DNA of 64,000 nucleotides from Alphaproteobacteria bacterium (lineage in GTDB: Bacteria > Pseudomonadota > Alphaproteobacteria > UBA2966), in contig JAGWAU010000006.1 in the NCBI GenBank assembly GCA_021296255.1, forward strand, positions 111,423 to 175,422. The letters are read 5' to 3'. The position numbers and the translations under genes were made by a program. Below the pieces are notes generated by a model. The model was not told the DNA's origin. It ran no database searches and saw nothing but the letters and a program-made list of their open reading frames with translations. Numbering within the stretch: the first letter of the stretch is position 1; each line of letters begins with the position of its first letter. This document shows, piece after piece, positions 50,322-59,410 of this stretch.

Positions 50322-51344
50322 CTAGACCGTCCAGGTGTGACCCCGGCGCAGATACTCGTTCAGATCCGCATCGGGGATGCGATCCTTGGCTTCCTGTACC
50401 TGTGCCAGGACGTTGTCATCATAGGTCTCTGTCGGACTGCAATACAGCACGCCCAGCGCCACGGGATCGTCGGGCGGCTCCATGCTCGCGAGCATTCTGG
50501 CAAGCGTCGGATTGGTTTCGTCGTGCACCATGATGTCGGACTCGGTGACGCCGTCCTCGCCGATGGTGACGACATCCAGAGACATGGTGCCGGGATTGAC
50601 CTTCAGGCCCTTGTCCTGGTTTGCGCCGAAGATTAGCGGCTCGCCGTGGGCCACGTGAATCTGCCGGTCGGGGGCGACATCCTTGGCTGTGAACTCGGCG
50701 AACACGTCGTCATTGTAGACGATGCAGTTCTGCAGGATTTCGACGAACGACGTTCCTTGGTGCTCGTGCGCCCGACGGAAGACTTCGGGCAGATGCTTCT
50801 GCTGAGTATCGACGGAACGGGCGACGAACCGGGCACCGGCACCGAGCGCCAGTTCGCAGGCCGAGACAGGGCTTTCCACCGATCCTAGGGGCGTCGACGG
50901 TGAGCGGGTGCCGACTCTCGAAGTGGGCGAGTACTGCCCCTTGGTCAGGCCGTAGATCTCATTGTTGAACAACAGGAACTGCAGGTTGACGTTGCGCCGC
51001 AACAGATGGAGAAGATGATTCCCGCCGATCGACAGGGCATCGCCGTCGCCCGACGCCACCCAGATGTCGAGGCCGGGATTGGCTAGTTTGATGCCGGTCG
51101 AGATAGCCGCTGCGCGACCGTGGATCGTGTGAAAACCGTAGGTCGACATGTAGTACGGGAACCGGGCGGCACAGCCGATCCCCGACACGAACACCGTCGA
51201 CTCCCGCTTGGCGCCGATATCGGCCAGGGTCTTCTGCATCGCCTTGATGATGGCGTAATCACCGCAGCCGGGACACCATCGGACTTCCTGGTCGGACGCG
51301 AAGTCCTTCGGCTTGAGCGGCTCGATTTTTGCTTCGACGTTCAT
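50322..51344 (-). CDS. korB: 2-oxoacid:ferredoxin oxidoreductase, beta subunit
   Basis: The 340-residue subunit has the TPP-binding pattern: WCPGCGDYAI (Cys24, Cys27), SGDGDALSIGGNH (97 on) and NNEIYGLTKGQYSPTS. It binds thiamine pyrophosphate and a [4Fe-4S] cluster. With korA it oxidises a 2-oxoacid, probably 2-oxoglutarate, to the acyl-CoA and reduces ferredoxin. Its start is one base after the korA stop. In denitrifying aromatic degraders such an enzyme supplies the electrons for benzoyl-CoA and 4-hydroxybenzoyl-CoA reductases, which fits the nearby hcr genes. Confidence 0.92.
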   Translation of the reverse strand: MNVEAKIEPLKPKDFASDQEVRWCPGCGDYAIIKAMQKTLADIGAKRESTVFVSGIGCAARFPYYMSTYGFHTIHGRAAAISTGIKLANPGLDIWVASGDGDALSIGGNHLLHLLRRNVNLQFLLFNNEIYGLTKGQYSPTSRVGTRSPSTPLGSVESPVSACELALGAGARFVARSVDTQQKHLPEVFRRAHEHQGTSFVEILQNCIVYNDDVFAEFTAKDVAPDRQIHVAHGEPLIFGANQDKGLKVNPGTMSLDVVTIGEDGVTESDIMVHDETNPTLARMLASMEPPDDPVALGVLYCSPTETYDDNVLAQVQEAKDRIPDADLNEYLRRGHTWTV

Positions 51345-51345
51345 G

Positions 51346-53223
51346 TCACCCTTCCAGCAGTTCCCGTACGGCGTCCTTGATCTCGGTGATCTTGAACGGC
51401 AAACCCGAGATGTTGTTGAGCCCGACGGCCGGCACCAGATACTCGCTCCGCAGCACCGTGCGGAGCTGCCCCGTATTCATCTCCGGCACCAGGACGTGCT
51501 CATAGGATTGGAGCAGCCTGCCGAGATTGCGCGGCAACGGCCAGAGGTGGCGAATGTGGATATGCGACACATCCATGCCCTCTACCTGTAGGTCGTCGAC
51601 GGCTCGGTTGATCGGCCCGTAGGTCGACCCCCATCCGACAACGGCGACGGCGGCGTCAGGGGAACCCAGGGTGATGGTCTGTGGTGGGATATCGTCGGCG
51701 ATGCCATCGATCTTCGCCTTCCGCACCATGGTCATGCGGTGATGGTTTTCCGGGTCGTAGGAAATATTGCCGGTGTCGTAGTCCTTCTCCAGACCTCCGA
51801 TCCGGTGCTCCAACCCCGGCGTTCCCGGCAAGGCCCAGGCCCGAGCCAGCGTGTCCTCATCACGGAGGAATGGGTGGAATCTCTCGGGATCGGTCCGGAA
51901 CTCCACCTTGTGCCGGGGAAGCTCGTCGACATCGGGGATCAGCCAGGGCTCGGCCGCATTCACGATATAGGAATCGGTGAGCAGGAACACCGGCGTCATG
52001 TATTTCGTCGCGATGCGTACGGCCTCAATCGCCGCGTCGAAGGCGTCGGCTGGCGATGAAGCGGCAATCACCGGGACGGGCGTGTCCGCATTGCGGCCGT
52101 AAACGGCTTGATAGAGGTCCGACTGCTCGGTCTTGGTCGGCATGCCGGTTGACGGGCCCGACCGCTGTGAATTGACGATCACAAGGGGCAACTCGGTGCT
52201 GACGGCAAGCCCGATCGCTTCGGTCTTCAGAGCGATCCCGGGACCCGAACTCGACGTCACGCCGAGGGACCCCGCATAGGATGCGCCGATCGCCGAGCAC
52301 ACGGCAGAAATCTCGTCCTCCGCCTGGAAGGTAATGACGTCGAATTCCTTCATGCCCGCCAACGCGTGCAGGAGAGCGGAGGCCGGCGTAATCGGGTAGG
52401 AACCGAACATGAGCCTGAGCCCCGCCAACCGGGTGCCGACGACCAGCCCGTAGGCGGTCGCGTCCGCGCCGGTCACGGTACGGTACAGACCGCGCGGCAT
52501 CTCGGCCGGCGGAATGACGTAGCCCTTGACCTCAAGACCGAGTTCCGCCGTCTCTCCATAGGCATGGCCGGCGTTCACAGCAGCGACATTGGCGTCCGCC
52601 ACCGTCGGAATCTTGCCGAACTTGACGTTCAGCCAGTCGATCGTGGGCTGACGGTCTCGGCCGTAGAGCCAATAGATCAGCCCGAGCGTCCAGAAATTCT
52701 TGCAGCGCAATGCCTGCTTTTGCGTCAGGTCAAACGACCCGACCGACTCCAGCGTGCGCTTCGAGATGTCGATTTCGACCACCCGATAATTGTCGAGGGA
52801 ACGATCTTCCAGCGGGTTGGTATCGTATCCCGCCTTTTTCATGTTGCGTCCGGAGAACGTTCCGGTATCGACGATGACCAGGCTGCCCCCCGCCATGTCT
52901 TCGATGTTGACCTTGAGTGCCGCGGGATTGAATGCGACGAGGACATCGGGCCGGTCCCCGGCGGTGCGGATACGCCGCGCTCCGAAGTTGATCTGGAAGG
53001 CCGATACGCCGTACGTCGTCCCGGCAGGCGCACGAATCTCCGCAGGAAAATCAGGAAACGTCGCCAAGTCGTTTCCCGCGAGCGCCGTGACCTGCGTGAG
53101 CTGACCACCGGTGACTTGAACGCCGTCACCCGAGTCGCCAGCGAACCGGATCACGACGGATTCGAGCTCTTCGCGGTCTTCAAGCGGTTCTATCGTTTCA
53201 GCGGTACTCGCTGCCGTTGACAT
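51346..53223 (-). CDS. korA: 2-oxoacid:ferredoxin oxidoreductase, fused gamma-alpha subunit
   Basis: The 625-residue protein has an N-terminal gamma domain (VIRFAGDSGDGVQVTGGQLTQ, TYGVSAFQINFG). It continues as the alpha pyrimidine-binding part (GSYPITPASALLHAL, GPSTGMPTKTEQSDLYQAVYG). The fusion is the two-subunit type of 2-oxoglutarate ferredoxin oxidoreductase. No separate ferredoxin gene is adjacent. ATG 53223 opens the whole minus-strand run korA, korB, reductase, ubiX, ligase. Confidence 0.92.
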   Translation of the reverse strand: MSTAASTAETIEPLEDREELESVVIRFAGDSGDGVQVTGGQLTQVTALAGNDLATFPDFPAEIRAPAGTTYGVSAFQINFGARRIRTAGDRPDVLVAFNPAALKVNIEDMAGGSLVIVDTGTFSGRNMKKAGYDTNPLEDRSLDNYRVVEIDISKRTLESVGSFDLTQKQALRCKNFWTLGLIYWLYGRDRQPTIDWLNVKFGKIPTVADANVAAVNAGHAYGETAELGLEVKGYVIPPAEMPRGLYRTVTGADATAYGLVVGTRLAGLRLMFGSYPITPASALLHALAGMKEFDVITFQAEDEISAVCSAIGASYAGSLGVTSSSGPGIALKTEAIGLAVSTELPLVIVNSQRSGPSTGMPTKTEQSDLYQAVYGRNADTPVPVIAASSPADAFDAAIEAVRIATKYMTPVFLLTDSYIVNAAEPWLIPDVDELPRHKVEFRTDPERFHPFLRDEDTLARAWALPGTPGLEHRIGGLEKDYDTGNISYDPENHHRMTMVRKAKIDGIADDIPPQTITLGSPDAAVAVVGWGSTYGPINRAVDDLQVEGMDVSHIHIRHLWPLPRNLGRLLQSYEHVLVPEMNTGQLRTVLRSEYLVPAVGLNNISGLPFKITEIKDAVRELLEG

Positions 53224-53629
53224 GCGTCCTTGACTCCTTTGCCGTCACGGCCCTCTGGCGTCTTCGACATCCCGACCCTCAAGGGACCGTGTCCAATCGA
53301 CGTCTGCAGGAAGTCGGCCGGATTATGACGGTGATACGGTTGATCAACCAAGTTGAAACCGCTGGCCTCGCGATCGCGTAAAAGTTTGGCGAACATCCGT
53401 GTCCGGTTGCCGCAGGCAATTCGAACGGCGCGATTATACAGTCGCCGCCAAGCAGTGTGAATGTTCGGGAAATCGGCGGGCTGACGCCCCGTACGCAAAA
53501 GCCCTGGGTTTAGCCAGTGTCCGGGCGGACCTCGCCGGTTTCTACTTAGCCATCCATTCCCGGCCATCACCCGTCGTCTCCAGAATCCTGCGCAGCACCG
53601 GCAAATGCCGAGAGATCGGGACCGCGGCC
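53224..53629. other. Gap upstream of korA and downstream of the desaturase
   Basis: I find no gene in these 406 bases; the long frames here are low-complexity shadows. It must hold the korA promoter, but no convincing boxes are seen. Confidence 0.45.
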
Positions 53630-54586
53630 TCAGACGGCGGATGCCGGCGTTCGAACGCCATCCGACGTGAACCGAACCACGTCCCGCTGAGCTCCGAGAT
53701 AACCCTTGGAAACGTGCACGAGGTGGGGCGCAAGCAATTCGTGCAGCCGGGGCAAGGCGTGGAACGGTACCGACGAGATCGCGTGGTGCTCGACGTGGAG
53801 CGCCATGTTCCAGTTGAGCCACCGCAGCGGCGCGTTGGTCAGCATGGTCCGCGTGTTTCGCAGCATGTTCGGTACCAATTCACACCCGGTGTGCTCCGCG
53901 ATGCGGATCATGCGCTGGAACGGTTCTCCGAGGACCGCGGGGACGAACCAGTAGATCGCCGCGGCCCAGGTCTGGAAATAGAGGCTGACCGCGGCGACCA
54001 GTACATAGACGCCGAGATAGATCCGCGCATCGCGCCGCAATTCCGGAATGCGATCGGCGGAGATATAGCTCTTCTCGCGTTCGCTGATCTTCCCAAAGGG
54101 GTGATAGACGAGCCGCCAGAGCTTGAGCTGCAGGGACGGAATGCCACTCGCGTAGTAGATGTAGCCCCAAAACGTCTCGGCCACGGGGATGCGCTGAGGG
54201 TCCTTCTCCAAGTCCTGGGTATGGGCGTGATGCGCCATGTGTTCGATTCGGAACAACGTCTTCATGTAAAAGATGGCGACCCCCGACACCCAGAAGATGC
54301 TCTCGTTCAGCCACCTGCTCTTGAACGCGCTGTAATGCGCGGTCTCGTGGAAAGGGCCAAAAAGGGCCGCGATGACGTAGCCGTGGGCGAGCATCGTGGG
54401 GATCACCCACCAGGTGCCGAGCGACAGGTGAAGCAGGTAACCCGTGCCCCCCATCACGCCCAGGTGGTAGGCCAGAAACGCGATGCCCGGACCGTCGCGC
54501 AACGCGTTCAGTTCGCTACGGGTTCGGCGCGGAACGATTTGATTGATCTGGGCCGCCGACAACTCGGGTCCTCCGATTCGCCGCAT
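53630..54586 (-). CDS. Membrane fatty acid desaturase-like protein
   Basis: The protein has the three His boxes of the membrane desaturase/hydroxylase family: GPFHETAHYSAF, HMAHHAHTQ and HVEHHAISSVPFHALP. Membrane segments lie between them. The His residues bind a di-iron centre. The substrate may be a fatty acid or a related lipid or hydrocarbon. ATG 54586 gives 318 residues; a longer TTG start at 54646 is possible. It lies 60 bases downstream of the NnrU-like gene on the same strand. Confidence 0.88.
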   Translation of the reverse strand: MRRIGGPELSAAQINQIVPRRTRSELNALRDGPGIAFLAYHLGVMGGTGYLLHLSLGTWWVIPTMLAHGYVIAALFGPFHETAHYSAFKSRWLNESIFWVSGVAIFYMKTLFRIEHMAHHAHTQDLEKDPQRIPVAETFWGYIYYASGIPSLQLKLWRLVYHPFGKISEREKSYISADRIPELRRDARIYLGVYVLVAAVSLYFQTWAAAIYWFVPAVLGEPFQRMIRIAEHTGCELVPNMLRNTRTMLTNAPLRWLNWNMALHVEHHAISSVPFHALPRLHELLAPHLVHVSKGYLGAQRDVVRFTSDGVRTPASAV

Positions 54587-54646
54587 GCACGCCGTCTCGG
54601 CATGTATTCTAGCACGAATACCCGCACCCGGCCGCTTCTCCGGCAA

Positions 54647-55342
54647 TTATCCTCCGGGAACGACGGGCGTTCCAGTGACCTCCGCGTGTCCCCACCACAA
54701 TGCCGCGTACAGCACGAGGCCCAGTGCGATCCGCCACCAGCCCAGCTCGGCCCATTCAAGCGTGTTCCGCCCCTGAAGGATGGCCGCGAACGGGACGATC
54801 GACGTCACCTGGGCCAGCCTTTGCCAAGCCTCGGGTCTGCGCGAGCGGAGCTTCGCATCGATACTGATCGGACCGACGATACCGAGCACCAGAAATCCCC
54901 CGAAAAAGATCACCGATGCGACCTCCCCGTTCGCGGCGACATGGCCGGCGGCCCACAGGACCACGCCCATGAGGAACGGGTGACGGGTGATGCGCGTGAC
55001 CCCCTTGGCCGGCTCCTCTCGCTCCAGCACGCCCCCCTGTCCGGCACTCGTGGGGTTCGCGCTCGTAACCCCGAGAACGACAAGGATCGCCGAGACCGGC
55101 ATGAGAACGACGGGAATCCACACCAGTTGGGGCACGACCCAAAGAGGCTCATAGGGCGCGGCCTCGAAGGCGAGAATCATCCACGCCAAACCGCCAATCG
55201 AGAGCAGCGCAAACACCGCCCGGAAGACCACCTCTCCGATCACGCGGACAAGCATGCCGCGGAGCGGCGAGCCGGAAATCCCGGGGTGGATTCCCACGAA
55301 AAAGAGGGCCGCGATTGCCAGCCACGTGAGATTACCGGTCAT
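54647..55342 (-). CDS. NnrU-family membrane protein
   Basis: The 231-residue protein starts MTGNLTWLAIAALFFVGIHPG and has several membrane segments. It carries the NnrU-type motif GVTRITRHPFLMGVVLWAAGHVAANG, which resembles isoprenylcysteine methyltransferase-like proteins. NnrU is linked to nitrite/nitric oxide metabolism in some rhizobia, and it is also near isoprenoid-related genes, so its role is not clear. ATG 55357 is an alternative start. It is probably co-transcribed with the desaturase. Confidence 0.82.
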   Translation of the reverse strand: MTGNLTWLAIAALFFVGIHPGISGSPLRGMLVRVIGEVVFRAVFALLSIGGLAWMILAFEAAPYEPLWVVPQLVWIPVVLMPVSAILVVLGVTSANPTSAGQGGVLEREEPAKGVTRITRHPFLMGVVLWAAGHVAANGEVASVIFFGGFLVLGIVGPISIDAKLRSRRPEAWQRLAQVTSIVPFAAILQGRNTLEWAELGWWRIALGLVLYAALWWGHAEVTGTPVVPGG

Positions 55343-55482
55343 GGCAGAATGTCCCATAACGCGAATTGACCGGCAACCGGAATGGTCTCGGCCGGGGGAC
55401 TCGAAAAGGCCGCCGGTGGGACATGACCGGCGGCGTTCGCGACGGCAAGGACAAGGAAAAGCTTGTGCCCTCGATGACGGGA

Positions 55483-55785
55483 TCACCGTCGAAGAATTTC
55501 GACAACTGCCGAGCCGGAACCGGGCGCCGCACGGCGCCGTCTGCCTGATGGGCTCCAGCGGCAATCACCGGATACGGCCTCCCGTCCCTTGTCCGTCAGC
55601 CTGCAGACCAGCCAGTCGGGTTTCATCGGATTCTGGAACCAAGGCTCGGCAAATCCGGCCGCGACGCAGGCCCGAACGGTTCGCGGATCGATGGCCTGCC
55701 CGTGTTCATCGAAAAGCGGCAGCTTTCCCCCTGGCTGGTCGATGCCTCGGCGCAGATACCGCCGCTGAGCCGAAGTCATCTTCAT
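55483..55785 (-). CDS. Small hypothetical protein with a winged-helix-like pattern
   Basis: The 100-residue protein reads TSAQRRYLRRGIDQPGGKLP, FDEHGQAIDPRTVRACVAAG and KPDWLVCRLTDKGREAV. This fold pattern of a helix-turn-helix unit followed by a basic wing is common to short hypothetical proteins of alphaproteobacteria. DNA binding is possible. The last 25 residues are Arg/Ala-rich and look less conserved. ATG 55785 is chosen; ATG 55779 is as likely. Confidence 0.6.
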   Translation of the reverse strand: MKMTSAQRRYLRRGIDQPGGKLPLFDEHGQAIDPRTVRACVAAGFAEPWFQNPMKPDWLVCRLTDKGREAVSGDCRWSPSGRRRRAAPGSGSAVVEILRR

Positions 55786-55999
55786 CGAGGCCACGTGAGC
55801 ACGGGCGGGGCGGTCAGGACGCCCCGGCTTGCCGGGGCGCCGTCGCCTCGCGCGGCCGATCGACCGGCATCTTCGGAATCGCGCGTGTCAACGGATCAGC
55901 CTCCTCCATGCACTTCTTGAACTCTTCCTTGGCCCCCGGCGACCGCACCGGCCCAATATAGGCGGCGGCCCGAACCAGTCAAACCGTCCCGAAGGAAGG

Positions 56000-56815
56000 C
56001 TACGCGCGGCGCCCGTCGAGGTTCGCGGAACAGTCCGCGATGAAACAGGCCATCTCCGCAAGGACCGCCTCCGCCCGGTCCCGGTGCGGGGAGTGACCGC
56101 ACGCATCCAGCAGACGCATCCAAACGAGGCCCGGCACGCCCTCTTTGATTGCCGCGACCTGATCGAGCGTGCCGTATTCGTCGTCGACGCCTTGCAGGAC
56201 CTGGACGGGCACGTCTATGGCCCCGAGCAGGTTCACGATGTTCCACTCGCGAAATCGCGGATCGAGCCAAACCCGGTTCCATCCCCAGAACGCCCCGTCT
56301 ACGTTGGTCCCGTGGTGCCGCAGAAGCCTCTGTCGCAAGACGCCGGATCGGTAACTTTCGCCGATCTCAGTGATGCTCTTGATCGTGATGTCTTCGACGA
56401 AAACATGAGGCGCTTCAAGACACAGGCCGAGCAGGCCCTCACGGGCCGTCGCGGCCGTCGCCGCGAAGATCAGGGCGATCGACGCACCGTCCGAGTGGCC
56501 GACGAGGAAAAACCGGCTGATCCCGGCGGCGCGCAGCACTTCGGGGAGAACGGTGCGGGCCTCGTGTTCCATGAAATCGGGCGGGCGGGGGAGCTCGACG
56601 GGATCCGAGCGCCCATATCCCGGCCGGCTGTAGACGAAGGCCCGGAAGCCGGTTTCCTCTGCCAGTCGGTTCGGAAATTCCCGCCACGTCGAAACGCAAC
56701 CGAGACCCTCGTGAAGAAATACCAGGGTTGGCGCGGTCCCCGGATCCGGTCCACTCCACGCGTATTCAAGCCTGGCGCCGGCCGCTTCGATGTATCCGCG
56801 TCGTACTTCGGTCAT
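56000..56815 (-). CDS. Alpha/beta hydrolase
   Basis: The 271-residue protein has HEGLGCVSTW (oxyanion hole), VYSRPGYGRSD, nucleophile Ser in VGHSDGASIALIFAA, Asp in GVDDEYG and His in ACGHSPHRD. This is a normal Ser-His-Asp triad. It is followed, in the opposite transcript direction of flow, by the benzoate-CoA ligase gene upstream on the same strand (117 bases). It may be an ester or thioester hydrolase linked to the aromatic pathway; the substrate is unknown. Confidence 0.87.
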   Translation of the reverse strand: MTEVRRGYIEAAGARLEYAWSGPDPGTAPTLVFLHEGLGCVSTWREFPNRLAEETGFRAFVYSRPGYGRSDPVELPRPPDFMEHEARTVLPEVLRAAGISRFFLVGHSDGASIALIFAATAATAREGLLGLCLEAPHVFVEDITIKSITEIGESYRSGVLRQRLLRHHGTNVDGAFWGWNRVWLDPRFREWNIVNLLGAIDVPVQVLQGVDDEYGTLDQVAAIKEGVPGLVWMRLLDACGHSPHRDRAEAVLAEMACFIADCSANLDGRRA

Positions 56816-56931
56816 GTGGCGTCGCTGATGGTTTTCCCAAACAAAGGCACACACCCACCCGCACTCGCTTCGGCCCAGTCCGGCCGAGGGGGCGGAAGAG
56901 TGGCAGCCCACATTTTCTTGTAGCGGGATCT

Positions 56932-58527
56932 CTACTCCCGCAACTTGAAACGCTGAATCTTTCCCGTTGCCGTCTTGGGCAGATCGTCCACGAAATCTAT
57001 CCAGCGGGGATACTTGAACGGCGCCAGCCGATCCTTGACGAAACCTTTCAACTCCTCCGCGACGGCGTCGCCGAGCTCAACCTCGTCCTTGAGGATGATG
57101 AACGCCTTGGGTTTGACGAGTCCGTCGTCGTCCTTGTACCCCACCACGGCGGTCTCCAATACCTTCTCATGGGCCAACAGCGCGGACTCGACCTCGAACG
57201 GGGAAACCCATTGACCGCTGACCTTCAGCATGTCGTCCGATCGACCGCAGTAGACGTAGTGGCCGTCCCCACGACGTATGTATTTGTCACCCGTGCGTGT
57301 CCAAGGCCCCTGAAACGTGTCGAGGCTGCGCTGCCGTTTGTTGAAGTAGTGGCTGGCGCTCGACGGCCCGCGCACGAGAAGCTCCCCGATCTCGCCGTCG
57401 GTCGCCGCGTTCCCGTCTTCGTCGACGATCTTGAGTTCGTAACCGGGAACCGCCTTGCCGGACGTGCCGTAACAAATGTCGTCCGGCGCATTGGACAGGA
57501 AGATATGCAGCATCTCCGTGGATCCCAGGCCGTCGAGGATATCCACGCCAAAGCGGTCCACCCAACGTTTCGCGATGTCTTCGGGAAGCGCCTCTCCCGC
57601 CGACACGCAGATTCGCAGGGCATCGGAACTCCGGCCGCGATCGTTGCCGGGGTCGGCGAGGATGGCGCCGAAGAGCGTGGGAACCCCATAGAAGATGGTC
57701 ACGTCATGGTCCCGCAACTGCTGGAGAACCGTGCCGGGGGTTGGGCGCCCCGCCATCAGCACGGCCGTCGCCCCGACGTGGAACGGGAAGGTCATGGCAT
57801 TGCCGAGACCGTAGGCGAAGAACAGTTTCGCCGCGGAAAACACGATGTCGTCCCCGGTGATCCCGAGCACCTGCCGGCCGTAGAGTTCCGCCGTGTTGAC
57901 CATGTCGCCCTGCAGGTGCACGGCGCCCTTCGGCGTGCCCGTGGAACCCGACGAATAGAGCCAGAAGGCCGTATCGTCGCTCGTCGTGGGTGCCGGCTCC
58001 AGGGTATCCGCCGCGGCGTCCAATAGAGTGTCGAGCCGTTCAAACCCGGCATCTTCACCGCTCTCGCAACGCCCGGCCACGACGACGGTCTTGAGAAACG
58101 TCAGGGAGTCCAGAATGGGCCTGAACTTGTCGAGCAGAGCATCGCTCACGACCAGGGCGACGGCGCGGCTGTCCCGAAGCATGTAATCGTAGTCCGCCGT
58201 CGTCAGCAGCGTGTTGAGGGCCACCGGCACCACGCCCGCCTTGATCGACCCGAAGAAAACGGACGGAAAGTCGACGGTGTCCAGCATGCACATGGCGACG
58301 CGCTGTTCCATCTGGATGCCCAGTCCCAGGATCGCGTTGCCCGTCTTGTTCACCCGGCGTGCAACATCGTCATAGGTGTAGCGGCCGCTTTCGTCGATGA
58401 CCGCGACCTTGCCGCCGCGGCCCTCGTCGAGATTCCGATCTATGAAATCAGTAGCGGCGTTGTAGTCGCGCGGCACCACGACAGCCGGCGGCGACACGGA
58501 CCGGTCGATGACAGTGTATGCACCCAT
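56932..58527 (-). CDS. Benzoate-CoA ligase family protein
   Basis: The 531-residue protein has the adenylation motif FWLYSSGSTGTPKGAVHL, the benzoate-ligase type opening NAATDFIDRNLDEGRGGKVAVID, FFAYGLGNAMTFPFHVGATAVLM, LGSTEMLHIF and Lys in LPKTATGKIQRFKLRE. It activates benzoate, or a close relative, to benzoyl-CoA with ATP. The gene is divergent from the boxC-boxB operon, the usual layout of box loci. It supplies benzoyl-CoA from free benzoate, while the hcr genes could supply it from 4-hydroxybenzoate. Confidence 0.92.
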   Translation of the reverse strand: MGAYTVIDRSVSPPAVVVPRDYNAATDFIDRNLDEGRGGKVAVIDESGRYTYDDVARRVNKTGNAILGLGIQMEQRVAMCMLDTVDFPSVFFGSIKAGVVPVALNTLLTTADYDYMLRDSRAVALVVSDALLDKFRPILDSLTFLKTVVVAGRCESGEDAGFERLDTLLDAAADTLEPAPTTSDDTAFWLYSSGSTGTPKGAVHLQGDMVNTAELYGRQVLGITGDDIVFSAAKLFFAYGLGNAMTFPFHVGATAVLMAGRPTPGTVLQQLRDHDVTIFYGVPTLFGAILADPGNDRGRSSDALRICVSAGEALPEDIAKRWVDRFGVDILDGLGSTEMLHIFLSNAPDDICYGTSGKAVPGYELKIVDEDGNAATDGEIGELLVRGPSSASHYFNKRQRSLDTFQGPWTRTGDKYIRRGDGHYVYCGRSDDMLKVSGQWVSPFEVESALLAHEKVLETAVVGYKDDDGLVKPKAFIILKDEVELGDAVAEELKGFVKDRLAPFKYPRWIDFVDDLPKTATGKIQRFKLRE

Positions 58528-58702
58528 CGCTATGCAGCCTCCCGCCCGTCGGCGTCCTCGCCTGCCCCTTCACTGCGACGGAAGTGTAGTCCAGCCGCCG
58601 GACCCTGCCAAAGACACGCGGTCCGACGGACACGTCGTTCGCAAGGGATATGATCACGGCGGCCGGATTGTGATTCGCATGGTGCCGCCCGACAATCAAG
58701 CG

Positions 58703-59410
58703 ATGAAGAAGAGGCACCGAAACGTCCTGAGTGCGTCTGCAGTGTTCAGTCTGCTGGCCTTGACGCCGATGGCCACGGCGAGCATGGCGACCGCGGCCCG
58801 CGCGGAAAGTATCGTCTCCCATGGCGTGGAATTCAGCGACGAGCTGGGAGGTCTCCGCCTGGTGTCGGCGGCCGGTTCGGGAACCCGCGACGACCCCTTC
58901 ATCGTGGTCGAGGAGTATACCGGCCCGGGCAGCGCGGTCCTGGTCATCCGTGGCCTCGACAGGTTGTTCGGTTCGGCCTCGGGAATCATGCGCCCCGTAG
59001 GACTCGTCATGCGCAAAATCGTGAAGAACGGCACGCGCGAACGCTGGCGGGAATTCGACCTGGAACTTCGCGAGCACTTCAACCACCCGAGCGACTACTT
59101 CGATGGCCTATCCTTCGATCAGATGAAGACCATGGAACACCCCGCCGCCTCGGACCTGTTCGCTCACGTACGTCCCGTCATGGAGCCATTCGACTACCTG
59201 CGGTTCAGCGACGGCATCGTCGAGCCCGGCGAGACGGTGTCCTTCGAGATCGTCATCACCGATGCCACGCCCCAACCCACGATTTTCCTTGTTCAGAGGG
59301 CTCCGACCCGTATATCGGAGGTCCTTCCCAATCATCCGCGGGTCCATCTCATGGCAGAGACACCCGGAGCGCAGGGGACTAAGGTCGTCCTCAAGTCGGA
59401 GTTGCGGTGA
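58703..59410 (+). CDS. Secreted protein of unknown function, coupled to boxC
   Basis: From ATG 58703 the 235-residue product has a signal peptide (MKKRHRNVLSASAVFSLLA, with a likely cleavage after ARA). The mature part has beta-rich stretches (DDPFIVVEEYTGPGSAVLVIRG) and a conserved-looking HFNHPSDYFDGLSFDQ. I do not recognise a family. Its stop shares a base with the boxC start (TGATG), so it is translated with a cytosolic ring-cleavage enzyme. A link to signal or uptake of aromatic acids would be inference. Confidence 0.75.
   Translation: MKKRHRNVLSASAVFSLLALTPMATASMATAARAESIVSHGVEFSDELGGLRLVSAAGSGTRDDPFIVVEEYTGPGSAVLVIRGLDRLFGSASGIMRPVGLVMRKIVKNGTRERWREFDLELREHFNHPSDYFDGLSFDQMKTMEHPAASDLFAHVRPVMEPFDYLRFSDGIVEPGETVSFEIVITDATPQPTIFLVQRAPTRISEVLPNHPRVHLMAETPGAQGTKVVLKSELR

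Noticed and set aside
53399..55369. A 656-codon plus-strand frame opposite the desaturase and NnrU genes
   Set aside because: It is a GC-driven shadow frame; the His boxes and membrane segments are on the minus strand.
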